DNA from: CAIRDP01 sp037138335
Lineage (GTDB): Bacteria; Bacteroidota; Bacteroidia; Bacteroidales; FEN-979
NCBI GenBank assembly: GCA_037138335.1
Contig: JBAXIO010000011.1
Span: 69,246-133,245 of the forward strand
Direction of reading: 5' to 3'
DNA: 64,000 nt
Shown here piece by piece: positions 26,836-34,351 of this stretch (within the stretch, counting starts at the first letter, position 1; each line of letters begins with the position of its first letter). The notes below the pieces were generated by a model that saw only the letters and a program-made list of their open reading frames with translations, had not been told where the DNA came from and made no database searches. The position numbers and the translations under genes are program-made.

Positions 26836-27417
26836 TCATTGATCGTTCAATCCCTTGCCATTGAGAATTTGCGAAACATATTTTTCTATCCTTGACTCCC
26901 GGGTTTTGGATTGTTTGGGTTGAGAAAAATAAAACAGGTATGCTCTTTGCCGCCCCGGTGTCAATGCCTTAAAAGAAGCTTTTAAAGAGGCGTTTTCATC
27001 CAGCTTGTTCTGAAATTCTAATGGAATGGGGTATTCTGAAGTCTTTTTCAATTCCACTTTTAAACCGGCTTTTTCAACTTCGATGGCTTCATGAACAAAG
27101 GCTTTCAGGATAGACTCCAACTCAATAATTTCCCGGATACCTGTGAAGCGGACCTGTCGGGATGCCTGCACATTTTCAGTTTGCCTGATAAGGATACCAT
27201 GGGTATCCTTTAACAAGGCACCCTTGAAAAACAGAAGCGCACAGTATTCCTTAAATCCATGAATTAAAACCAGGTTTCTATTCTGGAATGTATAACAGGG
27301 AACACCCCATTTCAGTTTCTCTGTCAGCTGACTGTCAAGAACGATCATTCTCAATTTTTCGAATTCTTCCCGCCATTTATCGGCTTTACTTAGAAATATA
27401 TCAACCTTTGGATTCAT
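26836..27417 (-). CDS. YdeI/OmdA-type protein with N-terminal DUF1801 domain
   Basis: A 193-residue protein in two parts. Residues 1-115 are a DUF1801 domain (KWREEFEKLRMIVLDSQLTEKLKWGVPCYTFQNRNLVLIHGFKEYCALLFFKGALL). Residues 125-190 are the bacteriocin-protection, YdeI/OmdA-like tail (EYPIPLEFQNKLDENASLKASFKALTPGRQRAYLFYFSQPKQSKTRESRIEKYVSQI). Homologues have been linked to stress or peptide resistance, but the biochemical activity is not settled. It is a single gene 44 bp upstream (in transcription sense) of the end of nothing obvious: the methyltransferase at 27462 lies before it on the same strand. Confidence 0.87.
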   Translation of the reverse strand: MNPKVDIFLSKADKWREEFEKLRMIVLDSQLTEKLKWGVPCYTFQNRNLVLIHGFKEYCALLFFKGALLKDTHGILIRQTENVQASRQVRFTGIREIIELESILKAFVHEAIEVEKAGLKVELKKTSEYPIPLEFQNKLDENASLKASFKALTPGRQRAYLFYFSQPKQSKTRESRIEKYVSQILNGKGLNDQ

Positions 27418-27461
27418 GATATTTAAGTAATTTATTAGTGGATACTGGCCAGGCTTTGGAT

Positions 27462-28178
27462 TTATTTGCCTCGCTCTGCAATCAGTGTCAATGCTTTTCC
27501 TTCAATGATTATTTCCTTTACCCGGAAGCCTGTCAAATTCAAAAACAGTAAGATCTCATCCTTTGTAAATGCGCGCAGGGTTGTGATATCATTGTATTCC
27601 GATATCTGGTTTTCCTGTTCAATAATATACCTGGCATGCCAGTCATAAGTCCAGCCGGTTGAGAGGTTTTTATTTAGTTTGCTTATCCTCCTGATTTTTT
27701 TATTTTCGTGCTCGATGGTCTGTTCAAAATCATTGAAATTGTCAAAAATCCCATTTGCTTCGAAAACACCAAAAATGAACAATCCATCAGGCCTCAGTGC
27801 CCTGTGAACGCCGTTTAATGTGTCAAGGATGCCCTTGTTTTCTATGACATAAGCGATTGAACGGCCGGTTATGAGAACAGCGTCAAATTGCCCGTCAAAT
27901 CTTAGGTTTCGCATGTCACATCGGGTAAACCTGTCTGAATTTGTCTCCTTCCTTGCAATGTCCAGCATTTCATCAAACAAATCCAGACCAAGATAGTCAT
28001 ATCCGCTTTTCAGGAGTCGGCGGGCAAGCATGCCCGAGCCACAGCCGATCTCCAGAATTTTCCTGCAGTTGCTGCTTTTCAGAATTTTATCATAAAAATC
28101 AAATTCCTTATCATAGTCAAAAACATGCCGGTACATTTCATGATAAATGCTTGCCAGTTCCGAGTATAGTCTTGTCAT
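27462..28178 (-). CDS. Class I SAM-dependent methyltransferase
   Basis: About 238 residues from the ATG at 28176-28178 (MTRLYSELASIYHEMYRHVFDY). SAM motif I is ILEIGCGSGMLARRL, the acidic motif II is YLGLDLFDEML, and LDTLNGVHRALRPDGLFIFGVFE gives the post-I region. It is a Methyltransf_11/25-type small-molecule enzyme; the substrate cannot be read from the sequence. The start lies 5 bp after the stop of the PQQ-propeller gene, so the two are probably co-transcribed. Confidence 0.84.
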   Translation of the reverse strand: MTRLYSELASIYHEMYRHVFDYDKEFDFYDKILKSSNCRKILEIGCGSGMLARRLLKSGYDYLGLDLFDEMLDIARKETNSDRFTRCDMRNLRFDGQFDAVLITGRSIAYVIENKGILDTLNGVHRALRPDGLFIFGVFEANGIFDNFNDFEQTIEHENKKIRRISKLNKNLSTGWTYDWHARYIIEQENQISEYNDITTLRAFTKDEILLFLNLTGFRVKEIIIEGKALTLIAERGK

Positions 28179-28183
28179 TTCAA

Positions 28184-29932
28184 TCAATATTTATTACCGG
28201 TTTTGTTTACAGCAAGGGGTAGGCGAAAAGCCGCCATTTCAGTGGTGTTGCGAACAACAAGGATATTTCCGGCCAATACCGGGTGATTCCATGTCTTGCC
28301 TTTGATTGCAGTGAAACGTGCAACTTCTTTGTATTGGTCAGGGCTTGCATTAACCAGCGCAAGATCTCCTTTCTCTGAAAGTACCAGGAGAAGATCCTGG
28401 TCGGCAAGAAGGAGGATCTGTCCGCCATAATGCCCGCCTTTCCAGCAACGTGAGCCTTTTTCAATATCAATACAGGCAAGGCTGGGACCGGCAAATCCGT
28501 AAGCATGTCCTTTGTGAATGACAAAGTCGTTAAAGTAGGGGTTTACGCCGGTTGACTTCCAGCGTTCTTTAACAGACCATTTACCCGATCTGCTGCTGAC
28601 AGAAATACTCTGCATTCCCTGCATATCTCCTGAGCTTATAAAAATATCGTTTCCATTTGCAAGTGCCGGCTGAACGATCTGGCTGCCTTCCATCGGCAAC
28701 CTCCAAAGCTCTTTGCCATCGGCAGGTGAGAAGCCAGTCGCGCCTGATCCGTTCAGGAATACGATTTGTTTGATTCCATCAACAGTCAGCAGATGAGGGG
28801 AACTGTAGCTTTCCCCGCCGTCAGGGCCCGACCAGCGCTTATTCCCGGAAACAATATCATACGCAAGGAGCTCACCTGCTACAGGAATAAAAACCAGGCT
28901 GTCGTCAACCAGGGGCGAACCAGTGTAACCCCAGCCCGGGAGTTTCACTTTAGTATCGTTTGCTGCATTGCGGGACCAAACCACTTTTCCGTCATAAGCA
29001 TCAAGCACGTTAAGTATTCCCGTGGCGCCCAGGGTATAAATACGGCCCTTGCTGATGGCCGGTGTGGAACGGGGACCTGCTCCGGCATGTGCATCCCAGA
29101 AACGGGCCGGATCACTATGCTGCCAAACAGGCTCTCCGGTATTCAGGCTGTAGCAGGTTACCATTTCATATTCACCACGCTGTTCCTGGGTGTAAAGCAA
29201 AGAACCCCGGATTGCGAATGAGGAGCAGGCCGGTCCGACAGCTCGCCGCCAGATCTCATGCGGAGGTGAATTATTCCAATCGGTTTTGATCTCCAATCCA
29301 TGGATGACGGCGTCGCGGTGAGGCCCCCGAAAGCCTGGCCATTCAGCTTCTTTAGCCATTGCTGCCGGATCAATGGGGACCGGTTTTAATTTCTCTTTAG
29401 ACCGGGAAAGGAGTATTTCCTCTGAGGTTTTGGCCCACCTCCAGGCAAAATCCTGGTGGGTCTGACCGTCCATCCCATCAGTACGAAGTAACGCCCAGAA
29501 ACCTGAAGCAAGAAGGATTACAACGGCCATGCTTAAGCGCCGGGGAATATTGGGGAGGCGGCTGCAGGTTAAAGCCCAGATAACAAACACTAGGCAAAGC
29601 CAGGGCACTGCATAAACGAAGAACATCAAACCCATCATCGCTGTTGCCATTGACTTGTGGAGGAACAGTGATGTCGCGGCAATGGCTGCGATCATAAGGA
29701 CTACACCAAACCATCGGTCAAATCCTGGCGCCCTGCTGAAGAAAGCCCACCACACAATGATCAGCAAACCGCAAACGAGTCCGCCGAAGACACCAATTAT
29801 TGTTGCATCGGGTATGAAAAAAGGCATGATAAACCTTACAGACCATAGAAGTATTACGATGACGACACCGGGCCATAACCTCAGTTGTTTACGTTGTGTT
29901 GAAGCTGTGGTTTCTTTTTTTTTCGTATTCAT
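28184..29932 (-). CDS. Membrane-anchored PQQ-like beta-propeller protein
   Basis: A 582-residue protein. Four or five membrane segments occupy residues 20-150 (WPGVVIVILLWSVRFIMPFF ... MAVVILLASGFWALL). A soluble propeller with PQQ-type blades follows: AKEAEWPGFRGPHRDAVIHG, YSLNTGEPVWQHSDPARFW, LDAYDGKVVWSR, YDIVSGNKRWSGP, FSPADGKELWRLP and IDIEKGSRCWKGGHYGG. The segment WPGFRGPxRD is typical of the PQQ-like outer-membrane-assembly group, found as large numbers of paralogues in environmental bacteria. No metal- or PQQ-coordinating site is clear, so it is more probably a binding scaffold than a dehydrogenase. Confidence 0.82.
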   Translation of the reverse strand: MNTKKKETTASTQRKQLRLWPGVVIVILLWSVRFIMPFFIPDATIIGVFGGLVCGLLIIVWWAFFSRAPGFDRWFGVVLMIAAIAATSLFLHKSMATAMMGLMFFVYAVPWLCLVFVIWALTCSRLPNIPRRLSMAVVILLASGFWALLRTDGMDGQTHQDFAWRWAKTSEEILLSRSKEKLKPVPIDPAAMAKEAEWPGFRGPHRDAVIHGLEIKTDWNNSPPHEIWRRAVGPACSSFAIRGSLLYTQEQRGEYEMVTCYSLNTGEPVWQHSDPARFWDAHAGAGPRSTPAISKGRIYTLGATGILNVLDAYDGKVVWSRNAANDTKVKLPGWGYTGSPLVDDSLVFIPVAGELLAYDIVSGNKRWSGPDGGESYSSPHLLTVDGIKQIVFLNGSGATGFSPADGKELWRLPMEGSQIVQPALANGNDIFISSGDMQGMQSISVSSRSGKWSVKERWKSTGVNPYFNDFVIHKGHAYGFAGPSLACIDIEKGSRCWKGGHYGGQILLLADQDLLLVLSEKGDLALVNASPDQYKEVARFTAIKGKTWNHPVLAGNILVVRNTTEMAAFRLPLAVNKTGNKY

Positions 29933-29983
29933 GATTTTTCTGCTGTTAATTTGGTAATCAGATAATCACACGATGATTCCCTG

Positions 29984-30766
29984 TTATTTATCTCTTAAAC
30001 AACGCACCGAGAACCCAACCCATTTGGGATGGGTGCTGCGGTTAATATCTTCCACTCCATAGATCATATTCCTGAACCAGGCTCCCTGCTCGTTATACAT
30101 GGTACCGGTCCACCAGAATCCGCTTCTTCCCCTGAGAAAGTAGCGGCCGTTGCTTCCGCGCTCGCCGCCTGGCAGAGCTGCGAAACCGAGATCATCAGAG
30201 CCGTTCCCTCCTGAACTCCAGCCTGAAACGGCCATGAGCCGTTGTCCTGCATCATGTCCGCGCCCTGCAGATTTGTCCCAGACCTGATTGCCGATTCCGA
30301 AGCGTGTATCGGCACAACCTTCGAGAATCTTCCATTCTTCATCATCAGGGACTCTCCAGCCATCGGGGCAAAGCAGGCCGGTGCTCACAGCATACCAGTT
30401 GTAAAGCGCCCCGTAGGAAAGGGAATAGTTTTCATTATTGTTGTACCAGCAAAATGCACCGGTGACCAGAATTGGCCATGCAGTGCTGTCGCTGATACGG
30501 GGAATTTTTTTCCCGTTATTGTATGTTGCGGTTTTAAGATTCTCAGCCATCCATTCGTATTGGCCGATTACTACGGTTTTATAGGCATTGCCGTCAATAT
30601 CAGTCATACTGTCTTTTTTAACGACCTGGGCATTGAGTGAAATGGTGCTAAGAAGGAGGACTAAGGATATCATACCCGGCAAAAACCTGTGTGGTTTCTG
30701 CTGAGATGAGCCTGTCGTTGTGTTATGAGTAATCATATTTCCAGGTTTCGGGATGAACCAATACAT
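29984..30766 (-). CDS. Exported FISUMP-domain protein
   Basis: A 260-residue protein with a signal peptide (residues 26-47 if translation starts at 30766; an alternative ATG at 30734-30736 shortens the N-terminus by ten residues). The rest is one Fibrobacter-succinogenes-major-paralogue domain: TDIDGNAYKTVVIGQYEWMAENLKTATYNNGKKIP, ALYNWYAVSTGLLCPDGWRVPDDEEWKILEG, then GFAALPGGERGSNGRYF and the closing WVGFSVRCLRD. Such domains are usually on surface or cellulose-associated proteins, with unknown biochemical role. No T9SS domain is present. Confidence 0.86.
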   Translation of the reverse strand: MYWFIPKPGNMITHNTTTGSSQQKPHRFLPGMISLVLLLSTISLNAQVVKKDSMTDIDGNAYKTVVIGQYEWMAENLKTATYNNGKKIPRISDSTAWPILVTGAFCWYNNNENYSLSYGALYNWYAVSTGLLCPDGWRVPDDEEWKILEGCADTRFGIGNQVWDKSAGRGHDAGQRLMAVSGWSSGGNGSDDLGFAALPGGERGSNGRYFLRGRSGFWWTGTMYNEQGAWFRNMIYGVEDINRSTHPKWVGFSVRCLRDK

Positions 30767-30839
30767 GAGTTTTTTTTATTTTGTTTTTGGTTTCCGGCTG
30801 GTGAGCCAGGCAATGAGTGACTTCACCTTCATCGGATCA

Positions 30840-32612
30840 CTATTCATACCGTTTTAAGGTTGTAATATAATTCAGAAAGCAAAGGAGCAGGGTAAGCCCA
30901 ATGATGATGGGGATACAAATGTTCATAATGAGATTATAATCAATTGCATAAGGGATAATCCTGGCTTCAGTTTTACCTCCATTATTACTCATATACTCCC
31001 TTATGTTTTCTTTATAGGATTCACCAATACAGGAAGACCTCCTTAGCAGGGTATCCTTAAAATTATAAAACATATACGGGAAGCCGTCTGTCTGTATGTG
31101 CTGTTCCAGGGGTTTGTAAAAAATAAATCCGGTAAACACATCTTTGTACTTTAATTCGGATGAGGAATTCCAAAGAAAATCGTCAAAGTTATCGTTGCCG
31201 AACGGGCTGTTTCCAAAGTCGAAACCAGCATCGGGATTCCCCGCCAGCTCAAAGGCTTTATCCCATTTTCCATGCTGTGCCGGACCGAAAGAAGTACTGA
31301 AAAGGCCAAGAGGAGCCCGGTTGATGATCACATTGCAGACCTTCATGGGAAGGGAATCCATGAGGATGGCCGTTGTATAATGCTTATTGAAGTAATGGCT
31401 GGTCTTTACTCCGTTCCCGTCCCTGATGAGGCCATAACCGTGCATCCAGTTCATGATCACAAGTCCTTTTTTCCTCTTTTCATTATTTGTCTCTTTATAC
31501 CTGTATATGGATGTAATACGGTCGGCCATTATCTTGTCCCTCTTTTCCTTTCGGGGCAGGTCCTTATATTTTGATGCGTTCATTTTAGCCCAGTCCATGG
31601 GGATGTCGGTACAATACCAGTTGATCTTTAAACTGTCGGCTGAATGCGTATTGATATTATTCACAAATTTCAGGAAATCAAACAGGTTGGTATTACCCCA
31701 TAAAGGCCAGAGGCCGTCGGTATTGGTTTCCAGCCAGGCAGTGGCTTTGTTCAGGGTATCCTCGTTCGGGAATACAGTGTTCAGATAATGCGTTAGGCTG
31801 TCCTGGTAGGATTGAGAAATCAATTCCGTGTAAATGTTGCCAACATTAACGGCAAACCTGGGATCACCGACTATTCTGGATATCAGCTCATACTGGGTAT
31901 CTTCGGGATGTATCCTTTCATCCAGCACCACCAGGTCGTATTTTTCAAACAGCCTGAAGACATATTCCACAGGGTCGGCCGATTGCGTTTTGATAAAAGC
32001 CGCATACTCTCTGGTTTCTGCATTAACAGGAAATCCGGGTATATTTCTGGTGCGGAAGTATTTTCGTTCGCTGCCGCAATAGGATATCTTAATGCAGATG
32101 GTAAGAACAAATATCCCTGCAATGGCAAGGAATGAGGCCAGGCGGACGAGCCCGCGGCTTTCCCTGTTTTTAATTGTTTTCGTGGAAGATATCAATTCCC
32201 ACCAGGGTCTTTTATAAATAAAAAACAATATCAGCATGGCAACAACAACAATAACCACAACTGCCAATGTGGCCCATACCTGTGACTTTACATAAAAATG
32301 CTGACAGTGGATGAGGTAAGAGGGGATAAGAAGCAGGAGGACAAATTTGCACACCAACTCACGCATCGCAATTTGCCGTGGGTTTGCGATTTCACCATCC
32401 CGGGCAACGACCTGTAACCCGGTGATCGCTTTTGCGAAAGTCCTCCCGCTGAAAAAGCGGTAACAAACAGTATAGTAAATTATCCAGGTTATGGCAAATA
32501 CAAAGAAAGAGTCAAAAAATATCCACTGCATCAGCAGCAGGTGAGCAAGGAAGGAAAGGCAATAAATGAATTCCAGGTCGATCAGGGCTGAAAATGCCCT
32601 CCGCCAGAACAT
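30840..32612 (-). CDS. RDD membrane protein fused to a large ChaN/EreA-like extracytoplasmic domain
   Basis: About 590 residues from the ATG at 32610-32612 (MFWRRAFSALIDLEF); a TTG start nine codons earlier is possible. The first 150 residues are an RDD domain with the arginine at FWRRAFSALIDLEFIY and GRTFAKAITGLQVV, and four membrane segments in all. After another membrane helix near residue 175, about 350 residues lie outside. They begin FEKYDLVVLDERIHPEDTQYELISRIVGDPRF, which resembles the LGExH start of ChaN/erythromycin-esterase-like proteins, and include NWMHGYG. One more membrane helix (IMNICIPIIIGLTLLLCFL) ends the protein. The second domain assignment is tentative. I know of no established role for this combination. 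Confidence 0.65.
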   Translation of the reverse strand: MFWRRAFSALIDLEFIYCLSFLAHLLLMQWIFFDSFFVFAITWIIYYTVCYRFFSGRTFAKAITGLQVVARDGEIANPRQIAMRELVCKFVLLLLIPSYLIHCQHFYVKSQVWATLAVVVIVVVAMLILFFIYKRPWWELISSTKTIKNRESRGLVRLASFLAIAGIFVLTICIKISYCGSERKYFRTRNIPGFPVNAETREYAAFIKTQSADPVEYVFRLFEKYDLVVLDERIHPEDTQYELISRIVGDPRFAVNVGNIYTELISQSYQDSLTHYLNTVFPNEDTLNKATAWLETNTDGLWPLWGNTNLFDFLKFVNNINTHSADSLKINWYCTDIPMDWAKMNASKYKDLPRKEKRDKIMADRITSIYRYKETNNEKRKKGLVIMNWMHGYGLIRDGNGVKTSHYFNKHYTTAILMDSLPMKVCNVIINRAPLGLFSTSFGPAQHGKWDKAFELAGNPDAGFDFGNSPFGNDNFDDFLWNSSSELKYKDVFTGFIFYKPLEQHIQTDGFPYMFYNFKDTLLRRSSCIGESYKENIREYMSNNGGKTEARIIPYAIDYNLIMNICIPIIIGLTLLLCFLNYITTLKRYE

Positions 32613-32642
32613 GGTTTTAAAACTATGCAGATTTTGCAAAGC

Positions 32643-33305
32643 TTATTTTTTTACTTTCTTTTTCAGAGGCGTAATCCTGAATATAAGGCCCAGGTGGGTG
32701 CTTATATTATTCCATGAATATGTGGTGATCCAGGAACCTGAATTTGAACCAGGACCGTCGAGTTTATACCCGGTCTGGGAGATCACGTAATCGAGGGTAT
32801 AGTACAATCCAAACCGTTCTTCAGTATCAAAATATAAATTGTATCCCAGACCGATGACGTTGTTGATATACATGTCGGTTTCGGTGTAGTGATCAGAAGG
32901 GATGCCCGATGCTGATGAGATGTCATACCCTGCTTTAAATCTCAGGTACTGGAAAGAATAATGAATGAAGAGGTTTTCCCTGCCATAAGCATTAAAGACG
33001 TAAAATTTATAAGCTGCAATGGCCCCCAGGGATGGATAAATGCTGTTATCGCTGAAATACAAGGCACTGGTTGTCAAAGGGCAAACAAGTCCTGCTGAGA
33101 ACTCATGCTTGCCGACCTGGATATACGGAGCAACATAAACCACGCTCATATATTTTGAAAGGTAATCCTTATTGGCAGGGAAGTTTGTAAATCCGCCTGC
33201 CGTGATTCCAAAATCCTGCTTAACGGGGTCTGATTGAGAAAAGAGCCGGGGCGATATGGCAAGCAAAAACACTGAGCTGATAAGAAATGCTACTGTCCGT
33301 TTCAT
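32643..33305 (-). CDS. Outer membrane beta-barrel protein, function unknown
   Basis: About 220 residues from the ATG at 33303-33305 (MKRTVAFLISS); a GTG five codons earlier is possible. A signal peptide ends near SPRLFSQ. The mature part is made of alternating aromatic and polar strands (MSVVYVAPYIQVGKHEFSAGLVC, LFIHYSFQYLRFKAGYDI, FGLYYTLDYVISQTGY, ISTHLGLIFRITP), about eight in number, as in small OmpA/OprF-like barrels. The end KKKVKK is unusually basic rather than the aromatic terminus of BAM substrates, which lowers confidence. It is 30 bp upstream of the RDD gene on the same strand. Confidence 0.68.
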   Translation of the reverse strand: MKRTVAFLISSVFLLAISPRLFSQSDPVKQDFGITAGGFTNFPANKDYLSKYMSVVYVAPYIQVGKHEFSAGLVCPLTTSALYFSDNSIYPSLGAIAAYKFYVFNAYGRENLFIHYSFQYLRFKAGYDISSASGIPSDHYTETDMYINNVIGLGYNLYFDTEERFGLYYTLDYVISQTGYKLDGPGSNSGSWITTYSWNNISTHLGLIFRITPLKKKVKK

Positions 33306-33373
33306 ATATCTGAATTTCACTGTAATAACGATTACAAAAAATCTTTTATTATATATGTCGGCAAGATAGTGAA

Positions 33374-34351
33374 TTACTTTTTTAACGGCCCTGTCGGAAT
33401 AAACCGCGGAACCCGCTTCTGATACTCGGGGTATTCAGGATATTTGCCTACACTGATCTCTTCGCTGAAGCTTGAACTGCCCTGGAAAAGCACTATCAGC
33501 AGAAGGCATCCGGCAATGCTCCAGTTAAACCATTGTGATCCTGCGGCCACGCTGAAAAGGTAAAAACATACCCAAATGGATTGTTCCGCAAAATAGTTGG
33601 GGTGGCGGCTGAATGCCCACAGGCCTTTATCCAGAAATCCCTTTTTATAGTCTCCGGTAAGTTCTTTTCCTGCTTTGATCATTGCATGCTTCTTGCTTTG
33701 AAAGTTCCACTGCTGGATATCGGCTATGGTTTCATAAACGATAAAAAAGAACATCAGCGCTGCCGCTATGTAATCGAAAATGCAAATTGGCGTATTGATA
33801 TTCTGAAGGGCGACAATGGCCGGCAGGGTGAAAAGCAGAATCAGAACGAGCTGGTAGCCCGAAATGAAGAAGAGGTTGAACAAGGTCCATTTCCAGCGGG
33901 GATTAAACTCCGGCTTTTGGCGTAATACGAGCCAGCGGTAGTCTTCCTCCCCGGCCCAGAAGCGCCAGCTATAGGCTCCTTTCATGGCAAAATTAATGGT
34001 CAGCCTCAGTCCCCAAAGGCTTACCAGGATGCTCATCACGAGCAGCCGTGGTGCAAAATCTCCGTATGCGGTAACGATCCATGTATAGGCTATAGGCAGG
34101 AGGCTCCAGAGTTTGTCAACCTGGCTGTTGTTTCTTGTCAGTTCACCAACGATAAAAGAGTAAGCGATAACGATAGCTGCAATGATGATGAGAGTGTGCA
34201 AAGCTTTCCACTCCGACTCACCGAGTGCTGTGCCGAAGAAATAACTGAACACGGGAACTGCCAGCAAGGTAATTCCCAATAAGATTGCGGTTGTTATGAT
34301 TTTCATGCGCCTGAATTTCTGTCTGTTGAAAAAGGGCGCAAGATACTTCAT
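33374..34351 (-). CDS. DUF1295 membrane protein (steroid 5-alpha-reductase fold)
   Basis: A 325-residue membrane protein of the DUF1295/steroid-dehydrogenase group, with about eight membrane segments. Typical stretches are RNNSQVDKLWSLLPI, SLWGLRLTINFAMKGAYSWRFWAGEEDYRW and the C-terminal GLWAFSRHPNYFAEQSIWVCFYLFS, which carries the conserved RHPNY signature of this methyltransferase/reductase fold. Members are often annotated as oxidoreductases but the substrate is unknown. Its ATG overlaps the stop of clpB (TAATG), so translation is probably coupled to ClpB, an odd functional pairing. Confidence 0.84.
   Translation of the reverse strand: MKYLAPFFNRQKFRRMKIITTAILLGITLLAVPVFSYFFGTALGESEWKALHTLIIIAAIVIAYSFIVGELTRNNSQVDKLWSLLPIAYTWIVTAYGDFAPRLLVMSILVSLWGLRLTINFAMKGAYSWRFWAGEEDYRWLVLRQKPEFNPRWKWTLFNLFFISGYQLVLILLFTLPAIVALQNINTPICIFDYIAAALMFFFIVYETIADIQQWNFQSKKHAMIKAGKELTGDYKKGFLDKGLWAFSRHPNYFAEQSIWVCFYLFSVAAGSQWFNWSIAGCLLLIVLFQGSSSFSEEISVGKYPEYPEYQKRVPRFIPTGPLKK

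Noticed and set aside
28184..29932. A PQQ-dependent dehydrogenase
   Set aside because: The blades are of the PQQ-like type but no PQQ or metal-binding residues are evident, and the N-terminus resembles the scaffold group.
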